Shown here one piece after another: positions 23,132 through 33,114 of a stretch of DNA of 64,000 nt (the first letter of the stretch is position 1; each line of letters opens with the position of its first letter). Under the pieces are notes generated by a model. The model made no database searches. It saw only the letters and a program-made list of their open reading frames with translations, and was not told where the DNA came from. A program made the position numbers and the translations under genes. Source of the DNA: Callorhinus ursinus. Taxonomy: Eukaryota; Chordata; Mammalia; Carnivora; Otariidae. Where the stretch lies: the NCBI RefSeq assembly GCF_003265705.1, contig NW_020312867.1, positions 1,112,600 to 1,176,599 of the forward strand, in the 5' to 3' direction.

Positions 23132-24039
23132 GAGTCTGCAGAAAGCATGTGCACCGTACAGGACAACAACCCACATCCTCCCCTCCATTTTCATGTTCTC
23201 TCTGTCTCTTCTCCCCCTTCTCTCCTCTGTCACAAACATTACCCAATCATTGAAGTCAGTAAGAAAAAGAAACTAGTAGAAAAAAATGGACCCAAAAAAT
23301 AGACAACTCAGAGAAATAAAGAAACGAATGCCCAGGAAGATTATGAACAGGTATTCAACCTTAAACTTCTCCGTTACATGTGAATTAAGACAACAGGACT
23401 ATCTCCCATATATTGAATCTATCAGCAACTTTACGCTTTCTGTTGTCATCCAGCAGTGTCAATGAGCAAGGCAGAGGTGAGGCAGGCCTGGTACACAGGC
23501 TGGGGGGCGTTGCAAACTGACCAAATAAGCAATTTCTACCAAAGCCTTATAGATGTTTATATCTCAAAACTATGAGCCTCAAGGAATCTACCCAAAGTAA
23601 ATAATCAAACCCATGACCAAATACTTTAATACAGTGATAATCACCACCACCAGCATAATTTATAGTAGCAAAAATTGGAAACAACCTGAAAATCCAATAG
23701 GAGGTCATCATTAACAATCTCTTTTGCAAAGATTATATTAATACACTATAATACAATATAATACAATATAAAACTGTCCACCTCTAAGCCACATCTGGCT
23801 CAGCAGATAAGATCTTTCTTCTAAAAATGGCTCCCTCCCTAGGGTTCTGAGATGCCACACTGCCCTAGTTGCCTTTCTTCCACCCTGGCAGATGATTATT
23901 GGTCTCTTTTGTTTTCTTCTTCTTGGCTCAACATGGAGCTACCGAGGTATCCCAGGGTTTCTCTTGGTCTGTGTCCTTTGCTCGATCTACCTTGCTATTA
24001 CTACGGGAGAGAAGCCATTAAGGTTCTTCCATGTCTTAA

Positions 24040-24410
24040 ATGAAGTGTTATCTCATTGTGGCTTTGATCTGCATTTCCCTAATGATTAATGATGTTGAGC
24101 ATCTTTTCATATACCTGTTGGCCATCTGTATGTCTTCTTTGGGAAAATGTCTATTCAGGTATTCTGCCCATTTTTAATTGGATTATTTGGGTTTTTTTGT
24201 TATTGAGTTGTATGAGTTCCTTATATCTTTTGGATATTAACCCCCTATCTGATATATAGTTGGCAAATACTTTCTCCTATTCTGTACTTTGCTTCTTCTT
24301 TTGCTGACCATTCTTTTTGCTGTGCAGAAGCTTTTGGGTTTGACATAGGCCCACCTGTTAATTTTTTTCCTTTTGTTGCTTGTGCTTTTGGTGTAATAGC
24401 CAAAAAAAAA
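24040..24410 (-). mobile_element. Old L1 fragment
   Basis: TGATCTGCATTTCCCTAATG, GAGCATCTTTTCATATACC and TTTGCTTCTTCTTTTGCTG are antisense L1 ORF2/3' text. Confidence 0.85.
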
Positions 24411-24436
24411 AAAATGACCTAATATTTTCTAACAGA

Positions 24437-25545
24437 TAATACATTACCTTTAAAAGAAGAAAAGAAAGTAGACATGGGAAAAAAACCTTTCAAAATGCAA
24501 GACCACCAATGGATTTTAATGTAGCAAAGAAAAGCAAAAAATCGATATGGTTTCAAATTCCACATTGAGACTAACCTTCAAAAAGCTACCACCTGTTGAA
24601 TTTGGTTGCAATATCAAAGAATATCCACAATGATCTGAAAAAGCAATTAAAATATTCCTCTTTTTTTCCAATGACATATCTGTGTGAGGTAAGATCTTCT
24701 TCATTTACTTTAACCAAAATAACATATCACGACATATTGAATGCAGAAGCAGATAAGAGAATCCAGCTATCTTCTTTTAAGCAAAGTATAAAACAAGGCT
24801 ACTCTATATTTTTTGTCTTGAAAAATATTAGTATTTTTCATAAAAATATTTATGTTCACATGTGTGGTAGTTCTAGAACATGTCCACAAATTCTCCTCGC
24901 TTCAAGAGATGGAGCCTGATTCCTCTGCCCTTGCGTGTGAGCTAGACTTCGTGAATCGTTTCTAATGAATAGAATATGGCAGAAGTGATGATATATGACT
25001 TAAAAGTCTAGGTCATAAAAGGCAATATGGTTTCCTCCTTACTCGATCTCTTGGATCACTCACTCTGAAGAAAGCCAGCCGCCATGTTCAGAAGACACTC
25101 AAGTGGCCCCATGAAGAGGCTCATATGGCAAGAATCTGAGGCCTCCTGCCAAGAGCCATGTGAGCGTGCCATCTTGGAGGCAGATTCTCCAGCCCCATTA
25201 AATCGTGAGGTAATTGCAATCTTATGAGAGATCCTAAGCTAGAACCACCCAGGCCACGTGGCCCCTGGATTCTTGATCCACAGAAACTGTGTGAAACAGT
25301 AAACGTTTATTGTTTTAAGCTGCTAAATTCTGAGTTCCTCTGCTATGCAGCAAATAGATAACTAGTACAACAGATAATGGCTTTATTTTTATGTTTTAAT
25401 GAATAGATATTTTTTAATTCCACAGTCTTAATTTCTAATATGATAAATATCAATACAGAACCCAGTGAAACAAAAGCTCTTAAGAGTTCTCAGTTTTTAA
25501 CCATATAAAGGGGCCTTGAGACCAAAAAGGTTGAGGGCTAATGCC
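24437..25545 (+). mobile_element. Charlie-like hAT element, split by an LTR
   Basis: The left part (24437-24861) carries relics of a hAT transposase region in reverse sense. The right part (25375-25545) has the terminal block AAACAAAAGCTCTTAAGAG then GGGGCCTTGAGACCAAAAAG. An MLT1-like LTR separates them. The transposase frame is destroyed. Confidence 0.7.
24862..25374 (+). mobile_element. MLT1-like LTR inside a hAT element
   Basis: Contains MaLR-type text (TAGGTCATAAAAGGCAATATGG; GCCAGCCGCCATGTTCAG) and ends AGATAACTAGTACA. Charlie-like hAT sequence lies on both sides. Target duplication not resolved. Confidence 0.75.
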
Positions 25546-26374
25546 CTAAGCTCTTTGGAAACTACGCCTTTATTAAACTTTTCTCCATTTCTTTCCTATC
25601 AGGACCCTGAGTAATAGAACAATACCAAAACATTATCAGTAGTCGTTGCTGTTCACTTTGAGTGTATCCGTGATTTTATTTTCTTAATGTTTTTTTCCTG
25701 TACTTTAACAAGGGCGAATGATTTTTATAATGAAGAGAAAAGAAACTTCCCTTTTCAAAATCACCAGACGTGAAAGTCAGACCTATGTTTCCTTTGGATG
25801 AGTCGACAGTTTAAGCACGACATACAGAGCCCGGGTGTGCGCCAGTACACCTGCGACCCAGGGAGCAGTCTGCAGGGCGCGTGGTAAGTGAGGGTCCAGT
25901 AGTCACCGCCCCCACCCCCACAGCCTCAGCCAGAATAGCTCTTTCACCCTTTTTACATATTGAGTTTCTGCATAATTTCACAGAAAGAAAAGTTTCCACT
26001 GCTGGAAAAAAAAAAGTTTGAAAACCTTTACCATGAGAATAACAGTTGAAGAGTTAAAATTAGGCTATAGAAGAATCACTCAAACTTTTTTGGGAATGTG
26101 AACAGAGTTTCCATAAAGAAAATCCTGCACATTCGGAGAGAAGAACAGAAGCCCTGACAACTTAACAAATGTTGGGTGGTTTCAACGGAGGCTGGCTCAT
26201 GTGGCCGCGGAAAGAGGTTACACCTCGGGATGAAGAGCTTATCCAGGGGAACCCCCCACCCCACCCCCCAGGGCCAAGGGCCTAAGAGGCTGGCAGGATC
26301 AGCAGGGCCTCCAGGCCCCAAGAGATAGATCAGAATCACAAGTGAGTGGCTCTCTCATCCAAAGCAGGAGGTGC

Positions 26375-27215
26375 CGGGTCCACCTGGCAGTTAAAAGCAC
26401 AGGCTTCAGAGACATCAGATGTGGGTTTGAGTCCCAGGTCTGACACCAAAAACCTATGAGATCCTTGGCAGGTGACATAGCCTCTCAGAGTTTCGATGTC
26501 CTCATCTGTCAAATGAGGTTTAAGAGTGCAAAATGGTGCCGCCCTTTTGGAAAACAGGTTAGCAGCTTCCTAAATGTTAAACCCAAATCTGCTGTATGAC
26601 CCAGCAATTCCAGTCCTAGGTAACCACCCAAGAGAAATAAAAACATAAGTGCAAACAAAGACTTACCACAAAAGGAAGCAATCCAAATCTGAATGGATAA
26701 ATGAAATGTGGCATATCCATACAAAAGAATACTATAGGGCAATAAAAGAAATGAAATCCTGACTCATGCCACAACTTGAACGCACCATGGGAACATAACT
26801 CTAAATGAAAGAAGCCAATCGCAAAAGATCACATAGTGGATGAGTCCATGTAAGTGGAATGTTCCAGAAAAGGCAAGGGTATAGAGGCAGAATGCAGGTT
26901 AGTGGTTGCCTAGGGCTAGGGGGCAGGGGTGGGAATCAGGAGTGACTACAAATGGGCACAAAGTTTCTCTTGGGGGTGATGGAACGTTCAAAAATTGGGT
27001 TGTGGTGATGGGTGCACAGCTCTGTAAATTTACTGAAAATCACTGAGTTGCACACTTAAAATGGGCAAATTTTGTGATATGCCAATTAAACCTCAATAGA
27101 GCTATTTTTAAAAAATGAGATCTGACTCCCCGCAGAGGGTCGTTATGAGGATTAACTGAGATAACTTTTGATACAAAGTAAGCACTCTGTAAATAACAGT
27201 AACAATGACAATCAG
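26375..27215 (-). mobile_element. MIR split by an L1
   Basis: The first part (26375-26522) has TTTGAGTCCCAGGTCTG and CTCATCTGTCAAATGAGG. The second (27114-27215) has GGTCGTTATGAGGATTAAC. The L1 at 26523-27113 separates them. Confidence 0.8.
26523..27113 (+). mobile_element. Old L1 3' end inserted in a MIR
   Basis: TATGACCCAGCAATTCCAG, AAATGTGGCATATCCATAC and CACTGAGTTGCACACTTAA fit an L1 3' end. Minus-strand MIR sequence lies on both sides, with AAATGAG at both junctions (about 26511 and 27114). Confidence 0.8.
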
Positions 27216-27254
27216 TATATACGGGCAGTATAGGTTATGTAAGTGTAGACCATA

Positions 27255-27525
27255 GATGATGCAGAAGAGCTACAATTTATAGCACTTAAATCTACTCCTT
27301 AGCATACCACTTCAACATCTGTAAACTCATTTTAACCCCACGACAACTTTCTGAGGCAGTTGTATTATATCCCCCTCATTTTCACAGATGGGGAAACTGA
27401 GACCCCGAGAAGTTGAGTAAATTTGCTGACGTTCCACAGCTAGTACGTGGCAGAGCCAGGACTTGAATCCTGGAGAACTAGCTCCAGAGTTCATGCTCCT
27501 CGCCACGACACTGCACTGCCTCCCG
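27255..27525 (+). mobile_element. MIR
   Basis: TTTTCACAGATGGGGAAACTG, GGCAGAGCCAGGACTTGAA and CACTGCACTGCCTCC, nearly full length. Confidence 0.88.
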
Positions 27526-27639
27526 GGAAACGTCAGCTGTGTACTGTGTTACTGCTCTAACTAGTGATGGGGTGGGGTGCAGAAAAGGTTCACAGACTGC
27601 TCCCCAAGAAGGTCACTCAAGACCCAACCCCTAGGGTTA

Positions 27640-27787
27640 TAGGAATCAGGAGAAAGAGTGTTCCAGACAGAGGGAACTGCGTATGCAAAGGTGGGGAGGT
27701 ATGAGAACACAGGGCATACGGGAAGAAGCTGGAGTTGGAGATGGCTGGAGTATGGGGTGATGCTGGGCAGGGGGCACAAGAGGGTGG
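27640..27787 (+). mobile_element. L2 fragment
   Basis: GTTCCAGACAGAGGGAAC then TGCGTATGCAAAGGTGG is common L2 text. It ends where the duplicated segment begins. Confidence 0.6.
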
Positions 27788-27938
27788 GGGTCACTTTTCA
27801 GAGAGCTGTCACATTTAGGGTCTTGCCTCATTCTTGTCACACCCCCTTGAGGACAAGATTCAAAACTCCATTTTACATGGTGCGCCTAGGTGGCTCAGTC
27901 GTTAAGCGTCTGCCTTCGGCTCAGGTCATGATCCCAGG
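27788..27938 (+). repeat. Duplicated segment, copy 1
   Basis: 151 bp that align without gaps to 29021-29171. By eye there are about 16 mismatches (about 4 in the first 93 bp, the rest in the SINE head). It includes a MIR 5' half, the SINE target site and 59 bp of SINE. Confidence 0.92.
27880..27938 (+). mobile_element. Can-SINE 5' fragment, part of a duplicated segment
   Basis: Only the tRNA-like head is present (GCGCCTAGGTGGCTCAG to GATCCCAGG); the body and A tail are missing. The junction with upstream MIR sequence matches the junction at 29110/29111, so this is a copied piece and not an independent insertion. Confidence 0.9.
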
Positions 27939-28480
27939 CAGGTCCAAGACCAAGGAGGGTCCCTGGCGCACGGATGTTAGCCTGAAGACAATGCGGTGCC
28001 GGAGAAGGAAGTACAGTGAGTCCCTCTCCAGTGCTGCCTTTCTCTGGGTCGACTCACATTGCCCTGGCAGGTGGAGGAGGTTGACTCAGCCACTGCTGTG
28101 AGCTCAAGGGAGCGGGGGAGCTGACACCCCCATTCCCATCCCGCTGCGAGCTAACGCCCCTGCAGCCTCCCCAACACCAGCTCCGCCAGCACACAGAAAC
28201 CATCCCCACCAGCTGGGAGCAGCGGGCTCTGTCATGCTGCCAAGATGCTGAGCGTAGCCTGGCCAGACTGCCTGCTGACTGATGCAAGTGGCACACCCCA
28301 GCCCAAGCCCAGCCGCCTGTGGACCGCAGGGGGGCCTCTCACCCCACCCTACAGCTTGCCACAGTGCACACTGCTCTGGGCCTCCACCCTCATTTGGCTG
28401 TCCCAAGGCTAGGGACCTGCCGAAGGGGGCAGCACTTTACTCACTCAAATTTAATACACATACCCTTGCAACCAACTCTT
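27939..28480. other. GC-rich unique block between the duplicated copies
   Basis: No repeat recognised. It begins where SINE homology stops and is richer in GC than its flanks. No convincing splice-bounded frame. Confidence 0.4.
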
Positions 28481-28594
28481 CCATTTTCCCACATCTGTCC
28501 TTGATCAACATCTACCCGTGTGCACAAAATGTTCACTTGGGCAAAAGCAAAACTACTGATAAAACCTCCATGCCCTTCACTAAGGAACCAGTTC

Positions 28595-28990
28595 AAAACT
28601 TCTGCTGAATCCATACTACGGAATACTATGCAGCAATCAAAAAGAATACTACAGCTCTATTATTCCACAGTACTGGCATTGAAAGCACCTCCAAGGTACC
28701 TTGTTGGGTGAGAGAAAAAAAAAAGAAAAGAAAGAAAACTGCAGAATAATGTATCCAGCATGTCATCACTTACGTAAAAACAAAACAAAAATTAAAAAAC
28801 CCCAACTAGACCCTGTTTCTCCAAGTGGACAAATACACAGACAAATAAGAAAAATGCCTGGAAGGAAACACATCAAACTAACAGAGAGAAAGAAGGGTGG
28901 AGGGAGGGACTTTTTACTCTGTATGCTTCTGTGTTGATTTTTACAAGAACGTGTTTGTGTATATTTGGGTTCTTAAAAACAAAGTGTGTT
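28595..28990 (+). mobile_element. Old L1 fragment
   Basis: ATACTACGGAATACTATGCAGC and TAATGTATCCAGCATGTCATC, then an A-rich stretch, fit an L1 3' end. Confidence 0.6.
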
Positions 28991-29020
28991 AAAATGGTCA
29001 CCACCCTGGTGCAGCATTCA

Positions 29021-29171
29021 GGGTCACTTTTCAGAGAGCTGTCACATTTAGGGTCTTGTCTCATTCTTGTCAAACCCCCTTGAGGACAAGTTTCAAAAAT
29101 CCATTTTACACAGGGCGCCTGGGTGGCTCAGTCATTACACATCCACCTTTGGCTCGGGTCATGATCCCAGG
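29021..29171 (+). repeat. Duplicated segment, copy 2 (probable source)
   Basis: Partner of 27788-27938. This copy carries the complete Can-SINE and the right half of the MIR after it, so it is more likely the source. Confidence 0.9.
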
Positions 29172-29317
29172 GTCCTGGGATCGAGCCCCGCATCGGGCTC
29201 CCTGCTCAGCAGGGAGTCTGCTTCTCCCTCTCCCACTCCCCCTGCTTGCGTTCCCTCTCTCGCTGTGTCTCTCTCTGTCAAATAAATAAATAAAATCTTT
29301 AAAACAAACAAACAAAC
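29111..29317 (+). mobile_element. Can-SINE, full length
   Basis: Complete element with an (AAATA)n and AAAC-rich tail. The target duplication is TCCATTTTACA (29100-29110 and 29318-29328). The target is the core of a MIR, which resumes after the SINE. Confidence 0.96.
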
Positions 29318-30224
29318 TCCATTTTACAGATTAAGAAGGTGGACCCAGAGCAGTGAAACAAGCCGCTCAAGGTCACATGCAAGGCCGAGGGGGCCTGCAG
29401 TCCTGGACCCATGCCCGGCGCTCCTTCTCACCAGTCTGTGTGGGAGGCCGGCTGGGTGTGGGGCCCACGCCAGGGCTGGGGAGGCGCCGACATTCTGGAT
29501 CAGCTGTCAGCCAGCTCACAGAGTCCCTTCAGGGAGGGGAACAGGGCTTTGTCAGGGAAGGAGGGAGGAAAAGATGAGTGGCAAAGAAGAGCTGATGAAC
29601 TGCCGCCCACAACACAAATTAGACATCATTGATGTGCCACCCACTGAGCAGGATGGGTCTGCCACGTCACCCAGCACCTCCTGTGGGAAGGAGCCTCGCA
29701 GGGCCAGTTCCCCGAGCCCGACATTTCATGCCTCTCTCCGGGGGGCTGCTCACCCCAGGCTCTCAGCTGCGCTCTTTCCAGCTGAGTAGTTCTGGGAATG
29801 CTTCTGTTCCATTCCCAAAGCACTTTGTAACCAAGGCAGAAGGGGAATTGTGCTTCTCAGAGGGTGCTAGAACCTGAGGAGCAATGTGCATAAAACCCAA
29901 CCCTCTAGTGGCAGCAACTGCCATCCCTCTCTTGATGACTGCGTTAGCACATTTCTGGAGGGTGTGCGGAGGCAGGAGGCCAGAGGGACCCAGGAAACAC
30001 GGCTAGCAAGCCTCTCCGGGGACAGCCAGAAAGGCCTCCTATACCGGGAGGGGACTGGAGGCTGCTGAGGGGAACACAGGACACACACACAAACCTCAGC
30101 TGCGCAGTGACCCCTCAGAGCATCCTCAGAGAAGAGAGCTTTGGTCAAATCATGGATCCTCCAATCACTGATATAACGGGAAACAAACCTACAAGGCCAT
30201 GAGGCCAGTGACAAGACCTTGGAT

Positions 30225-30350
30225 CCTGTGGTTCCTGGTCCCAGCTCCGCCACCTTGGTCAAGGTTCTGAACCTCTCTGGGTCTCAGTTTCCCCATCTGT
30301 AAAATGGGTGTTTATTATACCTGCCTCTGGGGTATCATGGTATCTGGATC
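30225..30350 (-). mobile_element. MIR
   Basis: GGTCTCAGTTTCCCCATCTG then TAAAATGGGTG is antisense MIR core. Confidence 0.85.
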
Positions 30351-30529
30351 AGGGGACATATAATAACATAATTAAGTAAAATGTAACAAGTACAGGGTAT
30401 CCATAAGGTCTGAAAACAGATTATATGAGTGGGTATTTGCATTTGTGTTTATTAGTTTGCTTTATAGAGTGAAAATGTCCTAGACAGCATTGTGTATATT
30501 CCTCTGTTTCCGGAGTTTATGGACACATA

Positions 30530-30660
30530 TAAACAATTGTATACATATATATATGATATTATACAAATATTATACATATACAAATGTGTATATAAACATA
30601 CATTCATTCTATAAATATAATGAAATATAGGAATCATGTAATAAAATAAAACATACTAAT
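30530..30660. repeat. AT-rich low-complexity tract
   Basis: TATACATATATATATGATATT and related stretches; no gene. Confidence 0.75.
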
Positions 30661-30835
30661 AACCACTCACAGAGTACAAAGGACCACACATATCCAATAA
30701 CTTAGCGGTATTAACTAATTCAATGCTCGCAGCAAGCCCTTGAGGCGGATACTAGCATTTATCCCCATTTTACAGAGGTGGAAACTAAGGTATAGGGAGC
30801 CCAAGTGACTTGCCTACTTGCCAGAGTCATCCCGG
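30650..30835 (+). mobile_element. MIR
   Basis: CCCCATTTTACAGAGGTGG then AAACTAAGG, and AAGTGACTTGCCTAC. Confidence 0.8.
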
Positions 30836-31158
30836 AGAATAACAGGCAAAATCAGTTTGAGAAGCGAGGGCAGGCTCACGCAGGCCTGTGCTAGTAACTA
30901 GGGCCCTACACCATCCAGGGCCGCCGCCGAGGCCCAGTACAACCCGACCGCATACATAGCGCCCGGCACGGGTGGCCTGGCTCAGAGCACGGGCTTAAGA
31001 AATGCCAGATCCTCCAGTGGTGAGCTCTTGGAGGAGCAAGACAAGATCCCATTTGTTCGCCACATCTAGAATAATCGTGCCCAAGAAGTGCGATGTTGGT
31101 GGGAGGGAAGGAAAATGAATGTGATGTTCATTAGCCAAAGGCTAGAATTCTCATTTCC

Positions 31159-31178
31159 AAAAAAAAAAAAAAAAAAAA
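31159..31178 (+). repeat. Poly(A) run beside the exon 2 CpG island
   Basis: About 20 A, marking the sharp edge between AT-rich intron and the GC-rich exon region. It has no target duplication that I can see. Confidence 0.85.
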
Positions 31179-31385
31179 GTCGAAGATCAATTCAGAGCCC
31201 CACCTCGGAACATGCCCTTCCGAGGACACGCGGGCCCACCCGAACCGGGGAGACCGGCCAGGCCCGGCCAGCACCCCTCCTCCTCTGCGCCGCAGACCCC
31301 GGGGGCCCAGCTCTCCCCACCCCCGCCGCCCTGCGCCAGGCAGGAGGCACCCAGGGCCGCGCCGACCGGGGGCAGAGGGGCCTAC

Positions 31386-31635
31386 CTTCCTCGGCATCAT
31401 TCCTCAGGGAGGCCTCCAGCAGGGCCACGCTGGCCTCGAAGGACACCTTCTTCCGCCGGCCGCCCGCGCTGCGCTTCCGCTCGTGCTTGCGTTTGCGGTG
31501 CTGCAGGTCCTGCTCGTACTGCGCCCACTTCTTCAGCTGTTGGGCCCGGCGCTTCTGGGCGGCGCGCAGCCGCTCCAGCGTGGGCACCTTCTCCAGCAGC
31601 TGCAGCTCCGTCAGCAGGTCCACGTGGCTGGCCAT
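31386..31635 (-). CDS. PPP1R16B: PPP1R16B (TIMAP) first coding exon, partial CDS
   Basis: The exon codes the first 83 residues plus the first base of codon 84 of protein phosphatase 1 regulatory subunit 16B. The start is MASHVDLLTELQLLEK and the end is LEASLRNDAEE. Residues 20-60 are basic and helix-prone (RRAQQLKKWAQYEQD, then HRKRKHERKR). Residues 63-66 are KVSF, the RVxF-type motif that docks the PP1 catalytic subunit, and it is intact. In the known protein, ankyrin repeats follow and a C-terminal prenylation box anchors it at the plasma membrane; neither is in this window. TIMAP is known to steer PP1 toward ERM proteins such as moesin in endothelium. The ATG is the first in its frame after an in-frame TAG and has a strong context (G at -3, G at +4). 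The donor reads AAG|GTAGGC in phase 1. The paralogue PPP1R16A has a clearly different N-terminus, so I favour 16B. Confidence 0.95.
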
Positions 31636-31749
31636 GGCCTTGGCGCCTCCCCACACCCTGGCGGGGGGCTAGCGTGGCGGGCTAGCGCGGGGCGCCGGGT
31701 GCCGGGGCGGCGCGGGGGCTCCTGCGGGGCTGGGGCCTCATGGTGGGGC
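31636..31749 (-). other. PPP1R16B: PPP1R16B exon 2, 5' UTR portion
   Basis: Upstream of the ATG the minus strand reaches a good splice acceptor: a pyrimidine-rich tract (TGTGTCTCTCTCCCC) then GCACAG, with the exon starting at 31749. This leaves about 114 bases of very GC-rich 5' UTR in the exon that carries the start codon. The acceptor implies at least one upstream non-coding exon. The acceptor is seen directly; that it is used is inference. Confidence 0.75.
31682..31741 (-). promoter_or_regulatory. Upstream ORF (19 codons) in PPP1R16B 5' UTR
   Basis: An ATG lies 8 bases inside the predicted exon edge, in context CCACCATGA (A at -3). It opens a 19-codon proline/arginine-rich frame that stops at TAG, 46 bases before the main ATG. 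It is in a different frame from the main CDS and does not overlap it. Such uORFs usually lower translation of the main frame and allow reinitiation. Function here is inference. Confidence 0.45.
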
Positions 31750-31861
31750 CTGTGCGGGGAGAGAGACACAGATGGACACGCTGGTCAGGCTCTCAATTCC
31801 CATCTGAGGGTGGTACTCGCCCCGTGTTCCAAACACTTGCTTTTTCTATTAAATTCTTTTT

Positions 31862-32115
31862 CTTTTCTTTTTTTTAATTGAGATAGAATCGACCTATATA
31901 ACCTTGTGTAAGCCTAAGGCATACGAAGTGTTGATCTGATACATTTATCTATTGCAATATGATTACCACCGTAGCCTTAGCTAACACCTCCATCATGCCA
32001 CAAATTTATTATTTGGGGGAGTTTACATTGTTATTTCATATAACGTTGTTATATTGTTATAACATATAAGGGGCTTGTTATATTATTATAACATATAAGG
32101 GCTTTATTGTTATTT
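31862..32115 (-). mobile_element. L1M 3'-UTR fragment
   Basis: AATTGAGATAGAATCGACC, TTGATCTGATACATTTATC and CAATATGATTACCACCGTAG are antisense L1M-type text. It lies within 150 bp upstream of exon 2. Confidence 0.7.
32048..32104 (+). repeat. Tandem duplication, 29-bp unit x 2
   Basis: The unit GTTATATTGTTATAACATAT with AAGGGGCTT is repeated with small changes, inside an L1M fragment. Confidence 0.9.
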
Positions 32116-32129
32116 TTAAAGGAACTAAT

Positions 32130-32275
32130 GCCATATTTTAAATTTCTCAGTATTAATTTATTATGTGGTAAATATTGACAGACACCATCCACATAAACAA
32201 AAGCTCTTGGGTATCCTTAATTTTAAGAGTATAAAGGGGTCCTAAGACCAAAAAGTTTGGTAATTGCTGAACTAC
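32130..32275 (+). mobile_element. Charlie-like hAT fragment
   Basis: Shares with 25375-25545 the blocks CATAAACAAAAGCTCTTGGG and AAAGGGGTCCTAAGACC. It lies close upstream of PPP1R16B exon 2. Confidence 0.7.
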
Positions 32276-32469
32276 TGAGACCTAGAAAATCTGGGTTGAA
32301 GTTTTCTTCTTTAGATGACCTTAAAAATTTTTTTTAAATCACATTTTTTGCTCTCATAGACTCCTGGACAACATGAAGTCAACCAAATTTCAGTCCGATG
32401 CTAACTGGTCCCTGTCTTCATTCAGCGCCGACCCTATGGACTCTCAGACACACAGGGAAAGGGTCTTGG

Positions 32470-32565
32470 AACAATCACTTGAAACTCTTTAAGCCTGTTT
32501 TCCCATCTGTAAAATATTGTCTCCACCTTCCAGAATTAATAGGAATAAAAAGAGCTGACCAAAAA
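32470..32565 (-). mobile_element. MIR fragment
   Basis: TTTTCCCATCTGTAAAATATTG is antisense MIR core; short. Confidence 0.55.
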
Positions 32566-33114
32566 ATGTTATACACCTAATAACAGAGAGAAACAGCTTG
32601 GAGGGAAAAGAGCAGGGACATGTAAACCCAGCTCATCTGGGACCCCACAGGCAAGGCTGGTGGAGAGTTGTGGGGTGTTGGGCAAGAGAAAGACTGGCAC
32701 AGGTCTGCGTTTGGGTAAATACGGAAATGCCTGCTGGTCCCCAGGGGTCAGGATAGCTCTAGACTTCAAGAAGTGACTGCTGATCTTCTGGGTTCCCTGC
32801 TTCACTCTCGGACTGCCCATCCTCCAGAGGCTAACGACCAGGATTCGGCGTAAGCCTGACCCCTGGGAGGTCAGATTGCGTCAGATTGTTCTTCAGGTCC
32901 CTCCCGGCTCTGAGACTGGAGGGCAAACAAGCAAATGGGGAAGGGGTTGGCTTGACCATGCTCAGAGGGCAAAGGTCCTCGGGGTCGGAGTGAACCCGAC
33001 TTCAAAAGTAAACATAAGCCAAAGGCAAAGCTCAGCAAAAAAACAAAAACAAAAAACAAGCCAACCGCCTTTGGTTGCTTTTATTTTGTTTTGTTGTGGA
33101 TACCTTGTAATGCT

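Larger units (their letters stand above)
22515..23765 (+). mobile_element. Old L1-like sequence carrying MER1 and a CA-rich tract
   Basis: Fragments such as TTTAACTACATGAAAATGATC and AGCAAAAATTGGAAACAACC fit an L1 ORF2 end. A MER1 (22672-22889) and the alternating CA/CG tract (23003-23131) interrupt it. Boundaries are loose. Confidence 0.5.
29021..29395 (+). mobile_element. MIR split by a Can-SINE
   Basis: The left part ends TCCATTTTACA at 29110. After the Can-SINE the MIR resumes with TCCATTTTACAGATTAAG and GCTCAAGGTCACATGC. Its left part is duplicated at 27788. Confidence 0.75.
1..31385 (-). other. PPP1R16B: PPP1R16B intron 2, partial
   Basis: Starts at the GTAGGC donor at 31385 and runs off the window. 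The next exon should begin within the ankyrin-repeat region, and no translated frame here shows it. Content is repeats plus unique sequence. Confidence 0.7.
31190..31745. promoter_or_regulatory. CpG island over the first coding exon
   Basis: GC content and CpG density rise sharply from the poly(A) run at about 31178 to the splice acceptor, in contrast to AT-rich flanks. The island covers the whole coding exon and part of intron 2. It may be an alternative promoter or simply a GC-rich 5' coding exon. No TATA box is visible. Confidence 0.6.

Noticed and set aside
22905..23276. His/Thr-rich and Cys/Val-rich frames of 85-158 codons
   Set aside because: They translate the CA/GT-type simple tract in several frames.
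31387..31656. Minus-strand reading starting upstream of the PPP1R16B ATG (MWGG...)
   Set aside because: The extension begins at a GTG, not an ATG, and an in-frame TAG lies just upstream. The known N-terminus MASH begins at 31635.
31088..31685. Plus-strand frames of 157-194 codons at the PPP1R16B exon
   Set aside because: These are shadows of the minus-strand coding exon and its GC-rich flanks.
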